Positions 1 through 5,515 of a stretch of DNA of 5,515 bases are shown here, one piece after another. A model generated the notes under the pieces. That model was not told the origin of the DNA. It did no database searches and worked only from the letters and a program-made list of their open reading frames with translations. The stretch spans positions 45,813 through 51,327 of the forward strand of contig DBVT01000075.1 of the NCBI GenBank assembly GCA_002308775.1, given 5' to 3'. The translations under genes were made by a program, and so were the position numbers. Each line of letters opens with the position of its first letter. The first letter of the stretch is position 1. The DNA is from Mageeibacillus sp. UBA1257. Its GTDB lineage: Bacteria; Bacillota; Clostridia; UBA1212; UBA1257.

Positions 1-1
1 T

Positions 2-175
2 AAAAACATCCGCGACGCGGGATACGGTCTGACGAGATATCAGATAGTGTACGGACTGCAGATCTTCAGGGAGCTCGGTTTCGTGAAACTTGAAAAAGGA
101 GTTTTCGAGACCGTGCCTGACGCTCCTTCGAGAAGCCTCGAGGAGTCGGAAATTTTTACATCGCTGTCGGAATGA
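2..175 (+). CDS. recJ: Single-stranded-DNA-specific exonuclease RecJ, C-terminal end (partial)
   Basis: This is the last 57 codons of a gene that enters from the left edge, read in the frame that ends at TGA 173-175. The residues include YQIVYGLQIFRELGFVKLEK, followed by a charged tail containing SLEESEIF. This resembles the C-terminal end of Firmicutes RecJ proteins, where a conserved 'VF-ELGFV-I' segment precedes a variable acidic tail. RecJ is a cytoplasmic 5'-3' single-strand DNA exonuclease used in recombination and mismatch or base-excision repair. None of its DHH catalytic motifs fall inside the window, so the call rests on this short C-terminal similarity plus position. recJ is commonly found upstream of relA in clostridia. 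The stop codon is only 16 nt before the relA start, which suggests cotranscription. Confidence is moderate because so little of the protein is visible. Confidence 0.72.
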   Translation, partial: KNIRDAGYGLTRYQIVYGLQIFRELGFVKLEKGVFETVPDAPSRSLEESEIFTSLSE

Positions 176-191
176 CGGGAAGTGAGAAGAA

Positions 192-2444
192 GTGGCTGAT
201 ATTTTAACAAAGGAAAACAGCGAGCAGGGAGCCGTTCCGGAGAATGATTTTATGCCCAAAGAAGGGGAGCCTCTGGATGACGCGCTGGTCCTGCTCGAAA
301 ACAATATAAAAAAATACAATAAATCGGCCGATTTCGAACTTCTTGAGAAGGCTTACTATTTCTCGAAGGCAAAACACGCAAAGCAGAAGAGAAAATCGGG
401 CGAGCCTTTCTTCGTGCATCCCGTTGCCGTCGCAGGAATGCTGGCTGACATGGAAATGGATATGGCTTCGATCACCGCGGGACTTCTGCACGATATAATC
501 GAGGACACAAATACGACATACGAGACGATAGAGGAGATGTTCGGTCACGAGATCGCGTACCTCGTAGACGGAGTCACGAAACTGAAGAAGATCCCCACAG
601 AGACGAAAGAGGACGCCCAGGCCGAGAACCTCCGTAAAATGATCCTCTCCATGGCCGAGGACATCAGAGTAATAGTCATCAAGCTCATAGACAGGCTGCA
701 CAATATGAGGACGCTCCAGTATCTGAATACTGATTCACAGATGTCAAAGGCAAGGGAAACTCTCGAGATATACACGCCTCTCGCACACAGACTCGGTATG
801 ACAAAGATCAAATGGGAGCTCGAGGACCTGTGCTTCAAATACCTCGATCCGCAGGGATATGATACTCTCGCGAAGCAGATCGATACGAAGAGAGAACAGC
901 AGGAGGCTTACATAGCGAACGTTCTCGCCACAATAAAAGCGAAAACGGACGAAATGAACATCAAAACATATATGGACGGCAGGCCGAAGCACCTTTATTC
1001 CATCAGAAAAAAGATGATCTCCCAGGGTAAAACGCTCGACCAGATCTACGACCTTATAGCCGTCAGAGTCATCGTCGACACGGTCAAGGAATGCTATACG
1101 GTGCTCGGAATAGTCCACGAGCTTTTTACCCCTATGCCGGGAAGAGTAAAGGACTATATTGCGATGCCTAAGCCGAACATGTACCAGTCCCTTCACACCA
1201 CTCTGATAGGCCCGGACGGACAGCCGTTTGAGGTCCAGATACGCACGTGGGAGATGCACAAGATCGCCGAGATCGGTATCGCGGCTCACTGGAAGTACAA
1301 GGAAGGCGGCAAGCAGGACAACTCCCTCGACAAAAAGCTTGAATGGATCAGACACACCATTGAAAGCCAGAAAGAAGTAAAAGACTCCGGCGAATTCGTC
1401 GAAACGTTCAAAATGGACCTTTTTACGGACGAAGTGTTCGTTTTTACGCCGAAAGGGGAAGTAAAAAACCTGCCTGCCGGCTCAACACCCATAGATTTCG
1501 CATATTCGATCCACAGCGCGATAGGCAACAGAACGATCGGCGCGAGAGTCAACGGAGAGATAAAGCCGCTCAACTACAAGCTCAAAAACGGAGATATTGT
1601 CGAAATAATCACATCGTCTCCTCCGGGCAGAGGTCCCAGTCGAGACTGGCTCAATATCGTTAAATCCTCAGAAGCGAAGAACAAGATCAGAGCATGGTTC
1701 AAAAAAGAACGCCGCGAGGAAAATATCGAGCACGGCAAGGAAATGATCGATCGAGAGATCAAAAAGACAGGTCTTTCATCGGCGGATCTGTTAAAGGCTG
1801 AATATCTGGAACCTGTGCTCAAGCGTTTTAACATGCATACGGTGGACGATCTGTACAACGTGATCGGATTCGGCGAACTCAGCGCTTTGAAGATCGTCAC
1901 AAGGCTTCTGGACGAGAGAAAGAAGAACGAAGAGCCCGATGCGGATATCGAGGAAATACTCAAAAAAGAGCCTGACAGGGAAAGGCCATCTTCTTCAGAA
2001 ACGGGTATCATAGTCGAAGGCATCAGGAACTGCCTTGTGCGTCTGTCACACTGCTGCAACCCTGTTCCCGGAGATATGATAGTCGGATATGTCACAAAAG
2101 GCAGAGGAGTTTCTGTCCACAGAGCAGACTGCCCGAATGTCGCCGCCATGGACGATGTGGAAAACAGGATGATAGACGTACGCTGGGCAGAAAAATCGAA
2201 GACCTCTTATCTCGCAGAGATCGTCGTCAAGGCTTCAGACAGGCCCGCTCTTCTGCTTGACGTCGCGAATGTCATCGCAGACGAGAATATCAACATGAAG
2301 GCGATGAACGCCCGCAAGACGAAGGACGCGTACGCAGTTCTCGACTTGACCATCGAGATCGCCGAAAGAAACGAACTCGACCGCCTCATCAAACGGTTAA
2401 AACGCATCGAGAGCGTGATCGACGTATCCAGAACCATCAGATGA
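192..2444 (+). CDS. relA: Bifunctional (p)ppGpp synthetase/hydrolase, Rel/RelA-SpoT family
   Basis: A full-length 750-residue long RSH enzyme that makes (p)ppGpp from ATP and GDP/GTP and also hydrolyses it, controlling the stringent response at the ribosome. The N-terminal HD hydrolase domain has H76, HDIIED at 100-105 and DRLHNMR at 167-173, all of which look intact. The synthetase domain has GRPKH at 263-267, YDLIAVR at 286-292, YQSLHTT at 331-337 and EVQIRT at 347-352. The RVKD at 318-321 is the basic RXKD form typical of bifunctional Rel, not the EXDD form of synthetase-only RelA. TGS spans about 409-472. A helical region follows, then a zinc-finger-type segment with HCC at 620-622 and HRADC at 643-647. 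The C-terminal ACT domain spans about 673-750. The first possible start is GTG 192, because an in-frame TGA sits at 183-185. ATG 252, with GGAG at 239-242, is a real alternative giving 730 aa and an N-terminal length closer to B. subtilis Rel. The family call is secure; only the start is uncertain. Confidence 0.97.
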   Translation: MADILTKENSEQGAVPENDFMPKEGEPLDDALVLLENNIKKYNKSADFELLEKAYYFSKAKHAKQKRKSGEPFFVHPVAVAGMLADMEMDMASITAGLLHDIIEDTNTTYETIEEMFGHEIAYLVDGVTKLKKIPTETKEDAQAENLRKMILSMAEDIRVIVIKLIDRLHNMRTLQYLNTDSQMSKARETLEIYTPLAHRLGMTKIKWELEDLCFKYLDPQGYDTLAKQIDTKREQQEAYIANVLATIKAKTDEMNIKTYMDGRPKHLYSIRKKMISQGKTLDQIYDLIAVRVIVDTVKECYTVLGIVHELFTPMPGRVKDYIAMPKPNMYQSLHTTLIGPDGQPFEVQIRTWEMHKIAEIGIAAHWKYKEGGKQDNSLDKKLEWIRHTIESQKEVKDSGEFVETFKMDLFTDEVFVFTPKGEVKNLPAGSTPIDFAYSIHSAIGNRTIGARVNGEIKPLNYKLKNGDIVEIITSSPPGRGPSRDWLNIVKSSEAKNKIRAWFKKERREENIEHGKEMIDREIKKTGLSSADLLKAEYLEPVLKRFNMHTVDDLYNVIGFGELSALKIVTRLLDERKKNEEPDADIEEILKKEPDRERPSSSETGIIVEGIRNCLVRLSHCCNPVPGDMIVGYVTKGRGVSVHRADCPNVAAMDDVENRMIDVRWAEKSKTSYLAEIVVKASDRPALLLDVANVIADENINMKAMNARKTKDAYAVLDLTIEIAERNELDRLIKRLKRIESVIDVSRTIR

Positions 2445-2476
2445 CAGTCCTGTGCCGCAGATAATAATACGATCCG

Positions 2477-2483
2477 AAAGGTG
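2477..2483 (+). promoter_or_regulatory. Ribosome binding site that fixes the dtd start
   Basis: AAAGGTG lies 6 nt upstream of ATG 2490. An in-frame GTG at 2481 would give a three-residue longer protein, but that GTG is itself the end of this Shine-Dalgarno-like sequence and has no good binding site of its own. The ATG start also gives the family-typical N-terminus MIAVVQRV. Confidence 0.7.
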
Positions 2484-2489
2484 TCCGAA

Positions 2490-2945
2490 ATGATCGCAGT
2501 TGTTCAAAGAGTACTCAGATCGTCTGTGACGGTCGACGGAAAGAAAATATCTGAAATAGACCGCGGAGTCAACGTTTTACTCGGTGTTTACAAAGGTGAC
2601 ACTGAGCAGGCGGCGGATTTTCTCGCTCACAAGGTCGCGGGCCTTCGCATCTTCTGCGACGACGAAGACAAAATGAACAAATCGCTTCTCGACCTCCGCA
2701 AGGAAGGCATCGACGCGAAAGCGCTCGTGGTCAGCCAGTTCACTCTCTGCGGCGAGTGCGCAAAGGGCATGAGGCCTTCGTATATAAACGCGGAGGAGCC
2801 GGTGAGAGCAAAAGAGATGTACGAGTATTTTACGAAGAAGCTTGAGGAAGAAGGAGTGCCGTGCGAGAACGGTATTTTCCAGGCGGATATGAAGGTCGAA
2901 ATACTTAACGACGGGCCGGTCACGATAATTCTCAACAAATCATGA
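2490..2945 (+). CDS. dtd: D-aminoacyl-tRNA deacylase (Dtd)
   Basis: A 151-residue protein of normal Dtd length. Dtd is a cytoplasmic homodimer that hydrolyses D-amino acids (classically D-Tyr) and glycine from mischarged tRNAs, a chirality proofreading step in translation. The N-terminus MIAVVQRV matches the family's 'M-AVVQRV'. The SQFT motif is at 82-85 and the C-terminal GPVT motif is at 142-145 within NDGPVT. Together these provide the active site and the cross-subunit Gly-cisPro selectivity element. The segment after SQFT reads LCGECAKGMRPSY, where many family members have a Tyr in place of the first Cys and an Arg in place of Met; these are local substitutions outside the two signature motifs. 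The gene follows relA by 45 nt and precedes the MBL gene by 34 nt, all on the same strand, as in many Firmicutes. A GTG three codons upstream is rejected as start. Confidence 0.96.
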   Translation: MIAVVQRVLRSSVTVDGKKISEIDRGVNVLLGVYKGDTEQAADFLAHKVAGLRIFCDDEDKMNKSLLDLRKEGIDAKALVVSQFTLCGECAKGMRPSYINAEEPVRAKEMYEYFTKKLEEEGVPCENGIFQADMKVEILNDGPVTIILNKS

Positions 2946-2979
2946 CCGGCAAGCCATTGTTACTAAAACGGAGCGAAAT

Positions 2980-3609
2980 ATGAGTTTTTTTTACAAGAAA
3001 ATCAGCGAAGGCATGATCGCCGCGAATGAATATGTCATCTGGGACGAGACGAAAAACGCCGCGTTTATAGATGCCGGAGATCCCCTCGACAAAGTCAAAA
3101 AAATAGTTGACGACAACGGTCTTAACGTAAAATATATCATCCTCACTCACGTCCATTACGACCATATTTGCGGTCTGGACGCCCAAAGAACGCAGTATCC
3201 GCAGGCGAAAGTACTCTGCCACGAAGGGGACAAAGATTTCTTCGAAAACCCTTACGCAAACGCATCCCTTCTGTTCGGATCGGGCGCCAAATTCAAAGGT
3301 GCTGACGGAACTTTGAAAGACGGAGACGTTCTTGAACTCTCTCCGGGAAATAAACTTGAGATCATTTCCACTCCCGGCCACACGCCCGGAAGCGTCTGCA
3401 TCAAAGCAGGTAAAACACTTTTTACGGGCGACACGCTCTTCTGCGGAAATTTCGGGCGCACTGACCTCGGCTACGGAAGCACGGCGGAGCTCTCAAACTC
3501 GATCGATATGCTTTATTCAATGGACGGGGACCTCATCGTCGAGCCGGGTCACGGCACGAGAACGACGATCGAAAGGGAGAGACGCGAAAATCCTTTCCTG
3601 GACTGGTGA
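2980..3609 (+). CDS. MBL-fold metallohydrolase, glyoxalase II-like
   Basis: A 209-residue cytoplasmic metallo-beta-lactamase-fold enzyme with no signal peptide or membrane segment. The metal ligands are all present: HVHYDH at 57-62 (HxHxDH), H134 in TPGHTPGS, D151 in LFTGDTLF, and H191 in VEPGHG. This is the pattern of the small hydroxyacylglutathione-hydrolase-like (YcbL/GloB-related) group, which typically hydrolyses thioesters such as S-lactoylglutathione or similar compounds. The actual substrate cannot be read from sequence, and clostridia often lack glutathione, so a different thiol ester or another hydrolysable ester is possible. The start ATG 2980 has GGAG at 2970-2973 with a 6-nt spacer. 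An MBL-fold gene is commonly found between dtd or relA and hemZ in clostridia, so the position agrees with the call, but its role in that block is unknown. The stop overlaps the ribosome binding site of the next gene. Confidence 0.93.
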   Translation: MSFFYKKISEGMIAANEYVIWDETKNAAFIDAGDPLDKVKKIVDDNGLNVKYIILTHVHYDHICGLDAQRTQYPQAKVLCHEGDKDFFENPYANASLLFGSGAKFKGADGTLKDGDVLELSPGNKLEIISTPGHTPGSVCIKAGKTLFTGDTLFCGNFGRTDLGYGSTAELSNSIDMLYSMDGDLIVEPGHGTRTTIERERRENPFLDW

Positions 3610-3610
3610 G
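3605..3610 (+). promoter_or_regulatory. Ribosome binding site for hemZ, overlapping the MBL gene stop
   Basis: GGTGAG spans the last Trp codon and the TGA of the MBL gene and ends 6 nt before ATG 3617. The arrangement suggests translational coupling and selects ATG 3617 over the long in-frame open stretch further upstream, which lies inside the MBL gene. Confidence 0.6.
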
Positions 3611-3616
3611 CGCGCA

Positions 3617-5032
3617 ATGAAAGTCATTTTAAAACATCCGGGAGAGCATCCGGACTACCATGTATACGAAATATTGAATATTTTTTCACGCTGCGACATA
3701 AAGTACGAGCCGTTTTCTGACGCCCTTTCAGTGGTCTGCGAAGACGGTGCGGGGAACGAACTGTCTCGCGAAACGATCGATATGACGGACAGGAAAGTGA
3801 TGAAGAGATCGCTCTATGAGATACTTTCAAGGCTTACGGGTTACGAGTCTCCCTGGGGCGCGATCACAGGCGTCCGCCCTTGTAAAACGGTGAATGACAT
3901 CGCCGCGAAAAATGCAAAAAACGGCGAGCCTGACTTTGAGGAGGCTGACAGAGAACTTAAGGATTTTTACCTTGTGAGCGGTCAAAAACGTGCTCTTGCT
4001 ATCTCCACTGCGAAAAATCAACGAAAATTCCTCGAAGATCAGCGTAATAATCCTCAAAAGATCGATCTGTACGTTGCAATACCATTTTGCCCGAGCAGGT
4101 GTCTTTATTGCTCTTTTACCTCGAATTCGATCATAAAATACAGAAAGTACGTTGACAGCTACCTCGATCATCTGGAAGAGGAGCTGAAATGCTGCGCGCG
4201 TATCGCAAAGGAAAACGGGTTTGTTTTCGACAGTATTTATCTGGGCGGGGGCACTCCCACATCGTTTGATGATGAAAGATTCGAACGGTATATGTCGATG
4301 ATCCTGAATACGATCGATATGTCGACTGTCGGAGAATTCGCGCTGGAGGCAGGCCGTCCTGATTCGATAACGGAAGGGAAGCTGAGAACGGCAAAAACTG
4401 CCGGGGTGAACAGACTTTCCATAAACCCGCAGACTATGAATGAAAAAACTCTTCGCAGGATCGGAAGAGCACACAACACTCTTCAGGTCTACGAGGCTTT
4501 TGAACTTGCGCGAAAAGAAGGTTTTTACAATATTAACACAGATATAATTGCCGGGCTTCCGGGCGAGTCGATCGATGATTTCGCGACGACTCTTGAGAAA
4601 ATAGGTGGTCTTTCTCCGGAAGGTCTCACCGTCCACACGCTCTCTGTAAAAAGAGCAGCCGACCTGAAGCTGGATCTTGAAACTCAAAGTGAGTTGCGTC
4701 CGGATGATCTTGCCGTTATGACGACGATGGGCTATGACTTCGCGATCTCGCGCGGCATGCTCCCGTTTTACTTGTACAGGCAGAAAAACATGCTCGGCAA
4801 CCACGAAAACGTCGGATACTGCCTCCCCGGCCACGAAAGCCCATACAACATCCACATCATGGAAGAGGACAAAACGATCCTCGCCGCCGGAGCCGGCAGT
4901 GTCACGAAATATGTGACCGGTGGAGACATCTTCCGCATCTATGATGTTAAAAGCATAGAGGAGTATGATTCCAGGTGGCAGGAAATGATCGACAGAAAAA
5001 ACGAGCTGTTCGGCGTTGCCCGGGCAAAATGA
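3617..5032 (+). CDS. hemZ: HemZ-type radical SAM protein (coproporphyrinogen dehydrogenase family)
   Basis: A 471-residue radical SAM enzyme. The [4Fe-4S] cluster motif is C158-PSR-C162-LY-C165 inside AIPFCPSRCLYCSF, followed by the SAM-binding GGGTPT at 210-215. Other segments typical of the HemN/HemW/HemZ superfamily are FALEAGRPDS at 241-250, NRLSINPQTM at 265-274 and IAGLPGES at 311-318. The late motif YLYRQKNMLGNHENVGY at 385-401 and an N-terminal extension before the radical SAM core containing GVRPCK at 85-90 favour HemZ over HemN or HemW. HemZ is described as an oxygen-independent coproporphyrinogen III dehydrogenase of heme synthesis. Many clostridia carrying it lack a full heme pathway, so the reaction here is not certain. 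The upstream frame stays open for 95 codons into the MBL gene, but that stretch has no family similarity. ATG 3617 gives the expected N-terminus and lies 7 nt after the MBL stop. hisS, its usual downstream neighbour, is not seen in this window. Confidence 0.93.
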   Translation: MKVILKHPGEHPDYHVYEILNIFSRCDIKYEPFSDALSVVCEDGAGNELSRETIDMTDRKVMKRSLYEILSRLTGYESPWGAITGVRPCKTVNDIAAKNAKNGEPDFEEADRELKDFYLVSGQKRALAISTAKNQRKFLEDQRNNPQKIDLYVAIPFCPSRCLYCSFTSNSIIKYRKYVDSYLDHLEEELKCCARIAKENGFVFDSIYLGGGTPTSFDDERFERYMSMILNTIDMSTVGEFALEAGRPDSITEGKLRTAKTAGVNRLSINPQTMNEKTLRRIGRAHNTLQVYEAFELARKEGFYNINTDIIAGLPGESIDDFATTLEKIGGLSPEGLTVHTLSVKRAADLKLDLETQSELRPDDLAVMTTMGYDFAISRGMLPFYLYRQKNMLGNHENVGYCLPGHESPYNIHIMEEDKTILAAGAGSVTKYVTGGDIFRIYDVKSIEEYDSRWQEMIDRKNELFGVARAK

Positions 5033-5090
5033 CACCGGATTGAGAAAAAAGCTGATTTGAGCCTTCATCACTATCCTCACAAACCTCACA
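5033..5090 (+). other. Short spacer after hemZ with no clear terminator
   Basis: These 58 bases separate the hemZ stop from the repeat array. I see no GC-rich hairpin followed by a T-run on the + strand. The A-run at 5044-5050 next to GCTGATTTGAGC would read as a T-run on the minus strand, but the stem is only about 3 bp and is not convincing. Transcription of the operon may therefore continue into the array. Confidence 0.4.
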
Positions 5091-5292
5091 ATCAACATTT
5101 TTCGAGAATATAATAATAATGTTGTTCATTATGCTTAAAATTGACAACAAATACTTTAAAAACCAACAATTTGTTGTTCATGTATCGCGTTTGAATCAAC
5201 ATCTTTTTGTTTTCTGAAAAAACGTTGATCATTATGATTTAAGCAGACAACAATAGAATAAGAATTTCAAAAAATGTTGGTCAACGCTACTT

Positions 5293-5359
5293 GTTTTGAC
5301 CAACAACTTTTTGAAATAATGAAAAATGTTGGCTCACAGCTCAAAACCAATCAACAAAT
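5293..5359 (+). repeat. 67-bp direct repeat, copy 1 (within the array)
   Basis: This segment matches 5449-5515 at 59 of 67 positions by hand alignment, with no gaps. The first 22 bases are identical, as is the internal TCACAGCTCAAAA block. The offset of 156 bp is three array periods. The copy contains one inverted motif pair, CCAACA at 5300-5305 and TGTTGG at 5327-5332, with T-run and A-run inside the arms, so it could fold as a hairpin with a 2-nt bulge. Confidence 0.85.
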
Positions 5360-5448
5360 CGTTCAGTTGAAGAAAAATGTTGTTCAAAACGTCCAGGCAT
5401 AATCAACAAACAATACAACCTTGAAAAAATTGTTGATCGCGCCTCCGC

Positions 5449-5515
5449 GTTTTGACCAACAACTTTTTGAGATATTGAAAAATGTTGATTCACAGCTCAA
5501 AAACGATCAACATTT
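5449..5515 (+). repeat. 67-bp direct repeat, copy 2 (within the array, runs to window edge)
   Basis: Second copy of the segment at 5293-5359, with 8 differences. Weaker similarity extends leftward: an A-run followed by TGTTG and then TC occurs before both copies (around 5269-5282 and 5425-5438). This indicates duplication of a block of about three array units and not independent insertion of one short element. The right boundary cannot be seen because the window ends here. Confidence 0.82.

Larger units (their letters stand above)
5093..5515. repeat. Phased array of alternating TGTTG/CAACA motifs, ~52-bp period
   Basis: A noncoding, about 30% GC stretch holding 17 motif positions in strictly alternating orientation. 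CAACA starts at 5093, 5145, 5197, 5248, 5301, 5352, 5404, 5457 and 5508. TGTTG starts at 5120, 5172, 5275, 5327, 5378, 5431 and 5483, with a CGTTG variant at 5223 filling the remaining slot. The gap from CAACA to TGTTG is always 21-22 nt, and from TGTTG to CAACA always 20-21 nt. Same-orientation copies are therefore 51-53 bp apart. By my own estimate at this base composition, about one exact copy would be expected by chance on both strands. An extended form often has an A-run before TGTTG and TCA or TTCA after it. One extra off-grid CAACA is at 5164, forming a tight palindrome with the TGTTG at 5172. The array continues past the window edge. Its function is unknown; it could be protein-binding sites, a hairpin chain in RNA, or part of a mobile element. 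Confidence 0.85.

Noticed and set aside
744..1355. 203-codon minus-strand open frame inside relA
   Set aside because: The + strand here encodes highly conserved Rel synthetase motifs. The antisense frame has no recognisable features.
3332..3616. N-terminal extension of hemZ by 95 codons
   Set aside because: The stretch overlaps the MBL gene in another frame, has no HemZ similarity, and ATG 3617 has a well-spaced GGTGAG site and the expected N-terminus.
5041..5070. Rho-independent terminator after hemZ
   Set aside because: No stable GC-rich stem with a following T-run on the + strand. The minus-strand version has only about a 3-bp stem before its T-run.
3827..5098. 423-codon open frame on the minus strand
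   Set aside because: It lies antisense to hemZ, shows no recognisable domain, and is best explained as a shadow of the hemZ codon pattern.
4947..5150. 67-codon minus-strand open frame spanning the hemZ end and array start
   Set aside because: Mostly antisense to hemZ, of low-complexity composition at its N-terminus, and without a convincing ribosome binding site or family resemblance.
5093..5515. CRISPR array
   Set aside because: Only a 5-bp core is constant, it alternates in orientation, and the units between are diverged and not a set of near-identical 25-37 bp repeats with unique spacers. No cas gene is in the window.
5093..5515. Integron attC sites
   Set aside because: The sequences after GTT do not fit the GTTRRRY core (GTTGATC, GTTGGTC and GTTGTTC all fail), there are no cassette genes between sites, and the spacing is too short and too even.

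Overview
The window looks like a low-to-mid GC Firmicutes chromosome, most likely an anaerobic clostridial (Clostridia/Eubacteriales) lineage. The evidence is the order of five genes on the + strand: the recJ 3' end, a bifunctional relA/rel, dtd, a glyoxalase-II-like metallo-beta-lactamase-fold hydrolase, and hemZ. This closely follows a block often seen in clostridia (recJ-apt-relA-dtd-MBL-hemZ-hisS-aspS). The species cannot be named from sequence alone.

Layout: 2-175 is the C-terminus of RecJ. 192-2444 is the (p)ppGpp synthetase/hydrolase. 2490-2945 is D-aminoacyl-tRNA deacylase. 2980-3609 is the MBL-fold hydrolase. 3617-5032 is the HemZ-type radical SAM protein. Gaps are 16, 45, 34 and 7 nt, and no internal terminator is visible, so the five genes are probably cotranscribed. 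Shared themes are stress and translation quality control: stringent-response signalling, and removal of D-amino acids from tRNA. Thiol-ester/glyoxalase-type detoxification and tetrapyrrole-related radical SAM chemistry accompany them. The functional link is by neighbourhood only.

The unusual part is 5091-5515, after hemZ. It has no credible gene, its GC drops to about 30%, and it is filled by a strikingly regular array of a short motif, TGTTG on one strand alternating with its complement CAACA. Seventeen motif positions lie on a grid with centre-to-centre steps of 25-27 bp and strictly alternating orientation, so same-orientation copies recur every 51-53 bp. The sequence between motifs is mostly not conserved. 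Two 67-bp segments 156 bp apart (three periods) are about 88% identical, which suggests growth by multi-unit duplication. The array runs off the right edge of the window. It does not match CRISPR, integron attC or an ordinary tandem repeat. A helically phased protein-binding array or a chain of hairpins are the best hypotheses, and this is the one candidate here for an undescribed system.
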